Source of the DNA: Bacillus sp. F19
GTDB taxonomy: Bacteria > Bacillota > Bacilli > Bacillales > Bacillaceae
Assembly: GCA_023823795.1 (NCBI GenBank)
Contig: CP085710.1
Coordinates: 3,002,001-3,066,000 of the forward strand
DNA length: 64,000 nucleotides
Direction: 5' to 3'
The notes beneath the pieces were generated by a model that was given only the letters and a program-made list of their open reading frames with translations, did no database searches and was not told where the DNA came from. Positions 1 to 8,700 of this stretch are shown here, one piece after another; position 1 is the stretch's first letter, and every line of letters starts with the position of its first letter. Made by a program: the position numbers and the translations under genes.

Positions 1-245
1 TCAAGAATGATGACTGTCTTTCTTTTCTGATTGCTGTCATTTCATGTAAGTATTCCAAGCTGTTAAAAGACCTGCACCAAGGAGGATGACATCAGAATCA
101 AACCTGCGGATGAAAGAATAAACAATTTATTAGTTTTTTCATTTAACGAGTTCATCCCCCTAGTGTCAGAAAAACTTCTATAAAACTATTTCACTTTTAA
201 AAGCTATTGGTCATATTTCTATTATTTGAGATTACAAACCTTCTT
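1..245. other. Left-edge region, no complete gene
   Basis: No complete gene is supported. On the minus strand an open stretch ends with TGA at 37-39 and reads as a short hydrophobic tail (ending AWNTYMK) but has no start codon. An ATG at 38-40 overlaps that stop and could begin a gene running off the left edge (MTAIRKERQSSFL visible). Neither can be identified. The stretch 130-245 is AT-rich and holds the presumed end of the DinB transcript; I see no convincing terminator. Confidence 0.3.
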
Positions 246-752
246 TTAAAAAGCAACACCTATCTTTTCTTCTAATTCCTGCTTCTGACGTAAATGATGA
301 CGAAAATGCATGTCGACAAGATCGAACCATTCTTTTGCATTGAGCCAGCCGAAGCCCCCATGTTTTACTTTGAAGTTTGGCTTAATGACATTTACCTTCT
401 CTTCCCACGCTCTCATTCTCTTCTCTACTTGAATGAGCCCCTGCATAAGTTCCTCTTTCCTTTTGGTATTGCTTGGTGTGTTTTCTGGATCGTCCGGCAG
501 CTTGATTTTAATTAGAGGAAACCCGCCTCGCTTGTACAAATCCTCTCCGGCTTCCGTCTTTCCAAGTTTTTGTTCTTCAGATGCTGCTGAACAAGCTTCA
601 ACATTCTCAAGATACTCGAATGCAACCTCAATCAAGTGAAGATACATTTGGCCGAGAGACCAGGTCCCTTCAGCAGAAATATGTCTTAACTGATCCTTCG
701 AAAAGTGCTGCAAGTGGTCTTTGTAGATTTCAATTATGTGATAATCATTCAA
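246..752 (-). CDS. DinB-fold (DinB_2-like) protein 1
   Basis: About 168 residues, the usual size for DinB/YfiT-type four-helix-bundle proteins, which bind a metal through three histidines and often act in thiol-dependent transfer or stress responses. Visible features are an early 'GTWSLGQMYLHLIEV' helix and a late 'HFRHHLRQKQELEE' helix carrying the His residues expected of the metal site. An upstream in-frame ATG at 776 is unlikely to be the start because a near-perfect AAGGAGGTG (759-767) lies downstream of it, 6 nt before a TTG at 750-752; I take the TTG. A second DinB-like gene lies about 65 bp upstream in the same orientation, suggesting a two-gene unit. The substrate is unknown. Confidence 0.8.
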   Translation of the reverse strand: MNDYHIIEIYKDHLQHFSKDQLRHISAEGTWSLGQMYLHLIEVAFEYLENVEACSAASEEQKLGKTEAGEDLYKRGGFPLIKIKLPDDPENTPSNTKRKEELMQGLIQVEKRMRAWEEKVNVIKPNFKVKHGGFGWLNAKEWFDLVDMHFRHHLRQKQELEEKIGVAF

Positions 753-817
753 ATTAAACACCTCCTTTATATTCATTTATTTCAGTTTTACATATAAAAG
801 CTCCTCACCTACCCCTC

Positions 818-1336
818 CTATTCATCGCGTAATTCGCTAAGTAATTGGAAAATCTGCCCACGATGGTGTGATTCATGTTCAATCAGATGATAAACAACCC
901 ACTCAGGTGTGACATCATAATGTTCCAGTACTCTCGATTTACGCCAATCCGTTAGATCCATTGTACGAAAGTGGGAAAGAAATACTTCACGCACCTTAAT
1001 AAGACGATGCAAATGTTTTTCTGCACTTTGTCCCTCAATGTGAGTCAAAGAGCCGTCTTCAGCATGGCTTTCAAACGGAAACAGCGAGCTTATTTCTGGA
1101 TCCCATTCAACACCCAGGACTTCTGCATATAACCAATCTGCCTCGACCAATGCAATGTGATATAACAGGGAGCCAATGGAATGTCTTTCTTCTATTTTTG
1201 TGTCAAGAATACGTTGGCTGATTCCGGTTAATGCTGAGGTGAGTGTTTTGCGAACATCCTCTAAACACCATAGCCATCGGCCAATTTCTTTTTCAAAATC
1301 CGGTAACGGAGATACCATTAAAGATTTTCTGTCCAA
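818..1336 (-). CDS. DinB-fold (DinB superfamily) protein 2
   Basis: About 172 residues. DinB-family hallmarks are 'HSIGSLLYHIALVEADW' near residue 55 and 'HLIEHESHHRGQI' near the C terminus; the spaced His residues form the family's metal site. It shares the fold but little obvious sequence with the neighbouring DinB protein, so this is a pair of family members rather than a recent duplication. The ATG at 1345 sits directly against AGGAGG with no spacing, whereas the in-frame TTG at 1334-1336 lies 9 nt from it; I prefer the TTG. Exact activity is unknown. Confidence 0.82.
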   Translation of the reverse strand: MDRKSLMVSPLPDFEKEIGRWLWCLEDVRKTLTSALTGISQRILDTKIEERHSIGSLLYHIALVEADWLYAEVLGVEWDPEISSLFPFESHAEDGSLTHIEGQSAEKHLHRLIKVREVFLSHFRTMDLTDWRKSRVLEHYDVTPEWVVYHLIEHESHHRGQIFQLLSELRDE

Positions 1337-1640
1337 CGAGATCATCCTCCTCTTAAATGCTTACATTCTATTTATAATAGATGTTTCCTCCTGAAAAGTA
1401 CTTTCTGAACTTATGTTTTCACCTAATTTCGGTCTATTACAATTAAACAGCAGACAATGGGATATCACGGGAAAACAAAAGAACAGCTGCTAACTTTGAC
1501 TTTATAAAGTTGATCGCCGTCCCTTTTGGTCTATATTTTTGATCAATGTCAGTTCCAAAGATGAGGCAGAGCTGCTAATGATTGTCCCAAGAAGATTGGC
1601 ATCATTTTGAATCATATCTATATCAAAGTCACCGAATTCC
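1337..1640. other. Intergenic region with a possible relic reading frame
   Basis: Divergent intergenic DNA between the DinB pair and the ABC exporter leader. On the minus strand 1443-1574 is open for 44 codons and reads like protein (contains 'YRPKGTAINFIKSKLAAV') but has no start codon or ribosome binding site, so it is either a gene remnant or a dispersed repeat. No terminator was seen. Confidence 0.25.
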
Positions 1641-1650
1641 GAATATTTTG

Positions 1651-1679
1651 TTCAATTATAAAATGAAATCGTATACAAT
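1651..1679 (+). promoter_or_regulatory. Candidate promoter of leader peptide and ABC exporter
   Basis: A good -10 box TACAAT (1674-1679) is preceded at 17 bp by a weak -35 (TTCAAT, 1651-1656). It lies 31 bp upstream of the leader peptide start. The assignment rests mainly on the -10 box and position. Confidence 0.35.
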
Positions 1680-1710
1680 AATAGTAATAACTTACAAGGA
1701 GGCCATTTAC

Positions 1711-1767
1711 ATGAAAAACATAACGAATCAAACAGCTCCAACATATAAGGGTGAAACACTTTCTTAA
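1711..1767 (+). CDS. Leader peptide of ABC exporter (18 aa)
   Basis: An 18-codon ORF, MKNITNQTAPTYKGETLS, with a strong AAGGAGG (1697-1703 region) placed 7-8 nt before the ATG. An in-frame longer frame starting further left has no ribosome binding site. The ORF ends 59 nt before the ABC exporter start, and its codons 11-14 form one arm of an RNA stem described separately. This is the layout of ribosome-sensing leaders upstream of antibiotic resistance genes (ermC leader; BmrB upstream of bmrCD in B. subtilis). I infer that it has no function as a peptide and acts by ribosome stalling. Confidence 0.6.
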   Translation: MKNITNQTAPTYKGETLS

Positions 1768-1820
1768 AGTAATCGGTGTACTCTCCCCTTATATGTGTAC
1801 TTAAATAACACAAAAAGGGG
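1741..1820 (+). promoter_or_regulatory. Putative translational attenuator
   Basis: Two mutually exclusive RNA pairings are visible. ACATATAAGGG (1741-1751, inside the leader ORF) pairs perfectly over 11 bp with CCCTTATATGT (1786-1796). Alternatively CCCCTT (1785-1790) pairs with AAGGGG (1815-1820), which is the exporter's own Shine-Dalgarno sequence, 6 nt before its ATG. Ribosomes moving freely through the leader would cover the first arm and favour the SD-masking pair; a ribosome stalled early by a drug would leave it free and expose the SD. There is no T-run after the second pair, so translational rather than transcriptional control is more likely. Confidence 0.55.
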
Positions 1821-1826
1821 TAAATC

Positions 1827-3569
1827 ATGCGTTTTCCAGTAAAAAAATTTTTCTCCTATTATAAACCGTATTTAACGCTGTTTTTTTCAGTATTGGCGTG
1901 CGCCTTTATCGTATCAGCTGTGACTTTGACGTTTCCTTTACTAGTCAGGTATATCACGAAGGATGTTCTGGAAGGAGATTTATCCATTGCGCTAAGTAAA
2001 GTATATTGGATTGGCGGGCTGATGCTGGTGTTAGTCACAGTTCAGAATATCGGGAACTATTTTGTGGACTACAAAGGTCATGAAATAGGTGCGCGTATGG
2101 AAAGAGATTTGCGAAGCGAGCTGTTCACGCACATGCAGAAGCTTTCTTTTAGCTTTTACGATAAGGAAAAGACAGGTCAGCTCATGTCTCGAATAACAAA
2201 CGACCTGCTGCTCCTTTCCGAGCTGTACCATCATGGCCCAGAGGACTATGTCAAATACCTTGTCCGTTTTATTGGGGCATTTGTTATATTGTTCTTTATA
2301 AATGCGCCATTAACGATTGCTGTCTTCTGTTTTCTGCCATTCTTAGGTGTCTTTGCCCTGTATTTTAATAAAATGCTGAACAGGGCATTACGAAGCAATA
2401 AAGAAAGAATTGGGGACGTAAACGCACAGGTAGAGGATAGTTTATCTGGAATTCGCACAGTAAAGTCATTTGCCAATGAGCAAATAGAGATCGAGAAGTT
2501 CGACCGGGAAAATAATCGTTTCCTTCATAGCCGAAAAAGAACGTACCAGGCTGAAGCACTCTTATACAATAGTTTTGAAACGATTATTCAGCTGATAACG
2601 ATCACAGTGATTATCTTTGGCAGTGCCAGTATTGTCAACAACACATTAGATTTAGAAGATTTAATCACTTTTTTACTGTATATCAGCTTTATGATCGAGC
2701 CAATTCAGCGATTGACTCAAATGAGCACGCAGCTTCAAGAAGGAATAACTGGATTTCAGCGTTTTATGGAAATCATGAATCTGAAGCCGGCAATTGATAA
2801 TAAACCGAATCCTGTTACCTTGTCAGAAGTATCTGGTGAAATTGAGTTCAATCAAGTTTCCTTCCGATACGAAGAACATTTGAACAATGTCATACAAAAC
2901 CTGTCGCTTCGAATACTTCCTGGAGAGTATGTTGCGCTAGTAGGTCCGTCTGGCGCTGGAAAAACTACTTTATGCTCACTCATCCCCCGCTTTTATGACG
3001 TGACAGATGGAGACGTTTTCCTTGACGGAGTCAATGTCCGCGATATTGATCTGGAATCATTAAGAAATAACATCGGTATTGTTCAACAGGATGTTTACCT
3101 ATTTGCGGGAACAGTGATGGAAAATATCCGATACGGAGATCCGGCAGCTAGTGATAACGAAATTATTGAGGCGGCTAAGCTTGCCAATGCACATGACTTT
3201 ATCATGAACTTGCCAAAAGGCTACAGTTCCGAAATCGGACAACGAGGTGTCAAACTGTCTGGGGGCCAAAAGCAGCGGCTTTGTATTGCTCGTGTATTTT
3301 TAAAGAATCCGCCAATTCTCATTTTGGATGAGGCAACAAGCGCACTGGATAACGAGAGTGAAAGCATCATCAAGGAATCACTGGATTTATTAGCAAAAGG
3401 CCGTACAACCATTGTCATTGCCCATCGCCTTTCCACAATCCGTAATGCGAAGCGGATTATCGTCCTAGCGGAGAACGGCATAGCGGAACAGGGGAACCAC
3501 AATTCGCTGCTTGCATGTGATGGGTCGTATTCAAGACTTTATTCTAAGCAGTTTGAGATACTACAATAA
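1827..3569 (+). CDS. ABC multidrug-type exporter (fused TMD-NBD half transporter)
   Basis: 580 residues, the normal length of an MsbA/BmrA/YgaD-type half transporter that works as a homodimer. The N-terminal ~320 residues carry six predicted membrane helices; the C-terminal ATPase has Walker A 'GPSGAGKTT' (~373-381), Q-loop 'GIVQQDVYLFAG', signature 'LSGGQKQR' (~476), Walker B/D-loop 'ILDEATSALD' and switch His in 'VIAHRLST'. It likely exports drugs or lipids. The short leader ORF and alternative hairpins upstream suggest induction by ribosome-targeting compounds. The ATG at 1827 follows AAAAGGGG. A strong terminator follows immediately. The substrate cannot be read from sequence. Confidence 0.9.
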   Translation: MRFPVKKFFSYYKPYLTLFFSVLACAFIVSAVTLTFPLLVRYITKDVLEGDLSIALSKVYWIGGLMLVLVTVQNIGNYFVDYKGHEIGARMERDLRSELFTHMQKLSFSFYDKEKTGQLMSRITNDLLLLSELYHHGPEDYVKYLVRFIGAFVILFFINAPLTIAVFCFLPFLGVFALYFNKMLNRALRSNKERIGDVNAQVEDSLSGIRTVKSFANEQIEIEKFDRENNRFLHSRKRTYQAEALLYNSFETIIQLITITVIIFGSASIVNNTLDLEDLITFLLYISFMIEPIQRLTQMSTQLQEGITGFQRFMEIMNLKPAIDNKPNPVTLSEVSGEIEFNQVSFRYEEHLNNVIQNLSLRILPGEYVALVGPSGAGKTTLCSLIPRFYDVTDGDVFLDGVNVRDIDLESLRNNIGIVQQDVYLFAGTVMENIRYGDPAASDNEIIEAAKLANAHDFIMNLPKGYSSEIGQRGVKLSGGQKQRLCIARVFLKNPPILILDEATSALDNESESIIKESLDLLAKGRTTIVIAHRLSTIRNAKRIIVLAENGIAEQGNHNSLLACDGSYSRLYSKQFEILQ

Positions 3570-3580
3570 GCTATCCAACC

Positions 3581-3622
3581 AAAAAAGCTGCTCTTCTAAC
3601 CAAAGGAGAGCAGCTTTTTTTG
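3581..3622. terminator. Bidirectional terminator
   Basis: An inverted repeat AAAAGCTGCTCT / AGAGCAGCTTTT with a 12-nt loop has A-runs on the left and T-runs on the right, so it can stop the ABC exporter transcript on the plus strand and the small ORF/DUF402 transcript on the minus strand. Confidence 0.85.
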
Positions 3623-3630
3623 CTTTTCTC

Positions 3631-3732
3631 TCATTGTTCATTCCCGATATCAGCTTTGCTGGTATTACTAATGGTTAGCCCATTCAGGATTTTTTTCGTC
3701 TCACTAAATAAATGCTGCCATGGCAGCTCCAT
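3631..3732 (-). CDS. Possible small protein (33 aa)
   Basis: A 33-codon ORF starting MELPWQHLFSETKK and ending IGNEQ, with bacterial-looking codon use. An in-frame TAG lies just upstream of its ATG, so it is not the tail of a longer frame. A purine-rich AGGAAG lies about 12 nt upstream, which is far for a ribosome binding site. The stop is 8 nt before the bidirectional terminator. A 14-bp palindrome, GCTGCCATGGCAGC (3714-3727), lies inside it. No family is recognised; it could be a real micro-protein downstream of the DUF402 gene or a remnant. Confidence 0.3.
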   Translation of the reverse strand: MELPWQHLFSETKKILNGLTISNTSKADIGNEQ

Positions 3733-3801
3733 GATATGCTATTCTTCCTGCAAAATGGCACCTGGTTCTTAAAGCAAAATATATATAAACAATCTTAAAT
3801 G

Positions 3802-4332
3802 TTATCTGGTGTTCAGCAACGGTATAAGGTCTTCATGTTTATAAGCATTCTCCGTTTCTGAAATAAGTTGAGAAAGGAGAATATCAAGGGAATCTGTTAA
3901 TGCGTTTAGACTTTGTTGAACAAATCCTTTCTCAAATTGATCTAATGGCTCTGGTAACTCATTCTCGTCTAAAATAAAGCAGTCTCCATTAGGAAGAACG
4001 ATTATATCAATAATCAAATCCTCAAAGGATACCACCTTATCCGTTATATATGTATTTTTTACGATATTAAAATAGGAACCGAGGTAATCCCCTTTATGAT
4101 CTCTCCAAATGTATAAATTATATGGACGATCTCTCCAGTAATACGCTATTGTATAACTGCCTCTAGGAATGGTTAATTTAGTATGGTTTGCTGTCATCGT
4201 AAAGGATTCAAGTATTTTATGGAAAAGCACGACATTTTGATTTTTTGCTTTAAGCAGCATACAGCTATGTTCTACAATTTCTGAGTCGTACTTTATTTTT
4301 CTTTCTATTATTTTTTCCAGGCGTTTGGCCAT
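3802..4332 (-). CDS. DUF402 (FomD-barrel-like) protein
   Basis: 176 residues. The central part (~60-125) matches the DUF402 pattern: 'YYWRDRPYNLYIWRDHKGDYLGSY' split by short turns, then 'DLIIDIIVLPNGDCFILDENEL'. Family members include FomD-like hydrolases and nucleoside di/triphosphate phosphatases of Firmicutes, whose acidic residues bind divalent metal; the D/E-rich segment here fits. The start has an excellent AAAGGAGA 7-8 nt upstream of the ATG. It is a single gene followed by the possible small ORF and a bidirectional terminator. Enzymatic substrate unknown. Confidence 0.75.
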   Translation of the reverse strand: MAKRLEKIIERKIKYDSEIVEHSCMLLKAKNQNVVLFHKILESFTMTANHTKLTIPRGSYTIAYYWRDRPYNLYIWRDHKGDYLGSYFNIVKNTYITDKVVSFEDLIIDIIVLPNGDCFILDENELPEPLDQFEKGFVQQSLNALTDSLDILLSQLISETENAYKHEDLIPLLNTR

Positions 4333-4396
4333 CGCTCTTTTCTCCTTTCAAATTAGTGTTCTTCTCCTGAACAAATCTTAATTAAAATTATATCAT

Positions 4397-4720
4397 CTAA
4401 AAAAGGATGAACCGAGTTTTAGACAACCACTTCTCTATGTAAATGGTCCCATACAAAAAGACGCAATCATATGAAAGAATGCGCCGATTGTGGAGAAGAT
4501 TGACAATATTATTAAACGATTGAAGCCGGTTTAAACATATTAAAAAATCCTCCGATTGTTTAATAGAAAGGCAGAAACCCCTTGTTGAAGGCATGCTTTC
4601 TGACAAAGCACCAAATGGATGAAGCATTGCTATAAATACACTGATTGGGTCCTCTATATAATCTGAATACACCTTACCATTTAGAAATCTTCCAAAGAAC
4701 CAGTTTCCAAACTTAGACAA
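4397..4720 (-). CDS. Doubtful hypothetical protein (107 aa)
   Basis: An open frame of 107 codons beginning with TTG; sequence starts MSKFGNWFFGRFLNGK. No family is recognised and no ribosome binding site precedes the TTG. The frame lies between two convincing minus-strand genes, 25 bp after the secreted protein gene, so transcription through it is plausible. It may be a decayed gene or chance open frame. Confidence 0.25.
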   Translation of the reverse strand: MSKFGNWFFGRFLNGKVYSDYIEDPISVFIAMLHPFGALSESMPSTRGFCLSIKQSEDFLICLNRLQSFNNIVNLLHNRRILSYDCVFLYGTIYIEKWLSKTRFILF

Positions 4721-4745
4721 CGGGAGTCCTGATGATTAGCAGCAG

Positions 4746-5207
4746 TCATTCAATAAAATACATCTTTCCATTCACTTCAAGAGACACCGATGATTGTTTC
4801 ATCTCTTCCTTTAAATATTCGGCATAGGCGACGACTTGATTAATCTTTTTCTTGTCCAAATCTTCTGCAAAACTATACACGATCGTAACCTTCTCCTTAA
4901 TCAGCCGATCATCATCAGATAACCAGGATCCAGTTCCCTCAATGGCTGTTGCTCCTCCAAACATTTTTGAGAATTTCTCTAATGACCTGTTAACAAATGG
5001 TGTATTATCAATTGGTTGATCTCCATTATAGGTGGAAGGTACATATATTTTCACCACGTCATCGAGATAGAATTGCCCCTTTAATGCAGAAGATTGTTTT
5101 ACGTTAGATATTTCCTGGTGCCCTGCAGCGTACACAGCATTGCCTAAAAAGCCGATTAACAGAATCAAAGGGATGATCCAAAAGAAGATTTTTTTCTTTT
5201 CCAACAT
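4746..5207 (-). CDS. Small secreted or membrane-anchored protein
   Basis: 153 residues from the ATG at 5205-5207, which has AAAAGGAGTG 4 nt upstream; a longer in-frame start at 5291 has no such site. Residues 1-28 form a signal peptide or anchor (KKK, then a hydrophobic run ending VYA-AG, a plausible signal peptidase I site). The mature part contains 'VKIYVPSTYNGD', 'MFGGATAIEGTGSWLSDD' and 'KEKVTIVYSFAEDL', resembling small DUF3574-like secreted proteins, but I do not assign it firmly. It is expected outside the membrane. No partner genes suggest a role. Confidence 0.65.
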   Translation of the reverse strand: MLEKKKIFFWIIPLILLIGFLGNAVYAAGHQEISNVKQSSALKGQFYLDDVVKIYVPSTYNGDQPIDNTPFVNRSLEKFSKMFGGATAIEGTGSWLSDDDRLIKEKVTIVYSFAEDLDKKKINQVVAYAEYLKEEMKQSSVSLEVNGKMYFIE

Positions 5208-5475
5208 TGCCACTCCTTTTTTGATAGTTTTTAAGCAAAACAATTGTGAATGTCTATCTATGATTATAATTACAGTGAATGATTTTTTCATGGTAAATTT
5301 TTACTGAATTTCAATCTAATCTTTTGTTTACTTTTTTCAAAAAGAGATTTGTCCATAAAATAGTAAAAAGTTGTTGATTCAAGGAAAGAAGCTGCCAGAA
5401 AATGATCTTCGGATTAAGTTGTTTTAAATGAATTGAGACCCCTTCTTTTTACATAATAGATTTAATGTTGAACTT

Positions 5476-5509
5476 TATTAAAAAGAGGACCTTCTTAATA
5501 AGAAGGTCC
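5476..5509 (-). terminator. Terminator downstream of SNF2 helicase gene
   Basis: GGACCTTCTTA (5487-5497) and TAAGAAGGTCC (5499-5509) form a perfect 11-bp inverted repeat. On the minus strand it is followed by TCTTTTTAAT, typical of an intrinsic terminator. It lies about 200 bp beyond the helicase stop codon and overlaps the end of a short minus-strand open frame. Confidence 0.75.
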
Positions 5510-5644
5510 GAACTTTGAATGTGAATTATTTTTTATTCTCTTGCTGTATTCATTCCAAAAATCTTCATATATTTCTTCGTCAAAGTCATCAAAAATTCTT
5601 TTATCTTTGGCGTTATCAAAGAATTTTTTTTGCTTGCATGGCAA
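5495..5644 (-). pseudogene. Short reading-frame relic ending in the terminator
   Basis: A 49-codon minus-strand frame with protein-like, charged composition (contains 'FDDFDEEIYEDFWNEYSKR') and stop codon TAA inside the terminator arm. The only start is a TTG at 5642-5644 without ribosome binding site, and an in-frame TAG lies four codons further upstream. It is best read as the tail of a lost gene, though a small translated protein after the helicase gene is possible. Confidence 0.3.
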
Positions 5645-5714
5645 ATGAAACTACTTGGTTTATATATTCAGTTCACCATGTTTCTAGATCCGCTTAAAAT
5701 CCACTTAATTTCTT

Positions 5715-8700
5715 CTATACCATCAATATTTCCCGTATGTCCTCTTCGGTAAGAGAAGATGACACTTTTTCCTCAGATTCGATGATTTCTTCCATCAGAT
5801 GTTTCTTTTTCTCTTGAAGTTCATTCATTTTTTCTTCGATTGTGCCTCTGGCAACAAGCTTGATTACCTGTACACTATTTGTTTGACCCATGCGATGGGC
5901 TCGGTCAGCTGCTTGCTCCTCGACTGCAGGATTCCACCAGATGTCATATAAAATAACAGTATCAGCACCTGTCAGATTCAGGCCTGTCCCCCCTGCTTTC
6001 AAAGAAATAAGAAATAAATCATGTTCTCCTGCATTAAACCGGCGGCAAATTTCCACTCGTTCTTCAGACGGAGTTTGTCCATCGAGATAGAAATAAGAGT
6101 GCCCTTGAATCGCTAAATCTCTGCCTATAAGCTCAAGCATTTTCGTAAACTGGGAGAAAATCAACACCCTTCTTCCAGAAAGCTTTGATTCTTCTACAAT
6201 CTGCATCAGCTGTTCAAATTTCGCAGATTTCCCTGTATAGCCTTCCACAAACAAGGCAGGGTGACAGCAAATCTGCCGTAACCTCGTTAAACCAGCGAGG
6301 ATTTTGATACGATTCTTACGGAATGTATCCTTATCCAGGTGCTTTAATGTATCGTGTCGCAGTTTGGCCAGATAGGCAGCATACAGCTTCTTCTGATCAG
6401 GTAGCAATTCTGCAGATTCCATCGACTCGATTTTTTCAGGCAGCTCTGGAAGGACATCCTCTTTCAGCCTTCGAAGCAAAAATGGCCTGATTCTTCGGGC
6501 TATCGTTTTTCTGGAGAGGTTACTGTATTCCTTTAATCCCATAAATAGTTCGGGAAAAACAACGTGAAAAATGGACCATAATTCCTGTAATGAATTCTCC
6601 ACCGGAGTACCAGTTAGGGCGAACCGATAAGCTGCCTGGATCCTCTTCACCGATCGTGCAGTTTGTGTCATAGGATTTTTAAAGACCTGAGCTTCATCAA
6701 AAAACACAGTATGAAAGACATGTTTTTCAAGCCAATTTATGTCCCTGCGCAACAATGGATATGAGATAATGACTATATCCTTACCCATTAAATCCTTCTG
6801 TATCTTGAATCTTTCTGTTTTAGTGCCATCTACGACTATGGCCTGTACTTCCGGTGCAAATTTGCTGATTTCACTAAGCCAGTTATACGTTAATGATGAA
6901 GGTGAAACAATCAGGACCGGAAGCTTTTTTTTACGGATGGCAGGAAGCTCTGATAGAATAAACGCAATGCTCTGAAGCGTTTTACCCAATCCCATATCAT
7001 CTGCCAGAATCCCTCCAAATCTATAGCTTGCAAGTGTTTTCATCCATTTAAAACCACGTCTTTGATAGTCTCGCAATATCGGTTCTAAACTCTTTGGCAC
7101 CTCGAATTCCAGTCTGTCCGGATTGCGGATGTTTTCCAAGAACTGACGGAACGAAACCTCTAACTTTAATAAAGAACGATCATTAATAGAATCAAGAAGC
7201 TGAATCCCCCGAACAATTGGTACATTCAAGCCGCTCTCCAGATCTTCATTTTGGACCGGAAGTTCACTTAGAAAACGATTAATTTCTTCAAATTCCCTTG
7301 TCTCCAATGAAAGCAGCGAACCGTTCTGCAAACGAAAATACTTCCGTTTTTCCTCTAGAGCCAATAGAACCTCACGTATTTGTTTTTCAGGAATGTTATC
7401 CATTTCAAATTTGAATTCCAGCCAATTGGTCCGTTCTTTATTAATCTTTACCCTAACTTGAGGACGAGAATTACCTTTGAAAAGCCGATTTCTCACTGCG
7501 GTGGTTGCATACATCTGTGCAAGCTTTTGAAGTTTGGGAACCATATGGTACAAAAACTCATATTCCAGCTCTTCATTATGCAAAAAATAGCCTCCGTCCG
7601 TCTTTGCAAACAAGCTATCCTCCATCAGCTTCAGGATGGCATCCTCCTTTTCCACGTCCCTAATAAGCTTGGAGCCTGCGTGGAGATCCTTATTTTCCAA
7701 TGGATTAATTATTATATTTTCATAATGAAACTCAAGTCCAGCGAGCAAGCGATTTTTCACGCGATCCAAGTAGAGCTTGGTTACTAAAGGTGTCTTCATA
7801 AACTGATTTGATATAGCTCCGGATAACTGGACTTCGCCCAGTCTTTTCAAGCCTGGAACCACTTTTTCCATAAAAAAATCGATTTGCTCCTGAGGAATCG
7901 GAATTTGATTCGCTGCTGTAGCATCCAGCATCTGTTTTAGTTCTGAAAGACGATTACAATCCTCCATTTTCATCTGTTTTAGTTTTCCTTCAAAGAGGAC
8001 TGACCTATATGAATTCATTATCACCATTCGATTAAACCCTCTGATTTTAAGTAGATAGCCTTTACCCTCGCCTGCAGCAAATTGGAATTGTAAAGGCAAT
8101 GGTTCATTTGATAAGCGAAGACCCTCATAATTATTAGAGTCATACATCACCTTTACCATTGCTGTTTTCTCAAGTAAAGGAAAAAGCCTGTCCCAAGAGG
8201 ATGGAGGAATCAGGAGTATATGTTTACCGCATATATCGTCTGATTTCTCTGACATTTTGTCAATGAACGCTTTTTCATCATGGATTACTTGTATGAGCTG
8301 TTGAATCACAGCATCAGCTTCATTTTGAAAGCAATGAAGACTTGGGTTGTAAATGAATGAAATGGAAAGCGAGCTTGACAGACCTTTTTTCACATGCTCT
8401 AGAAAATCTCGTATATTTCGTACAATTGTCTGGCCAATCTTAACCTCAATTCCGAACATGTATTGTCCCTTCCCTAGGTTTACAGGTTTACAAATAAACT
8501 CTGCATCAAGTACTTGTCTTTTTTCAAAGTGCAGCTGATGGCCCGTTGATCGTTTAGGCTGATCATTGAAAAGGGTCAGCAATCCTTCTGTCAGCGCTTG
8601 ACTTGCTGAATTGTCAGAGTTCTCAACGCCTGGATCAATAGGAAATGTTCCTTTTCTCTGGTGTTCGTAAATCGACAGTAAAACAGCTGCTATATGCTGG

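Noticed and set aside
1785..1820. Intrinsic transcription terminator before the ABC exporter
   Set aside because: The CCCCTT/AAGGGG pair has a long loop and no T-run after it; SD masking fits better.
5515..5697. 60-codon plus-strand frame
   Set aside because: No ribosome binding site, Cys/His/Phe-rich composition of a shadow frame, and it lies over a more protein-like minus-strand frame.
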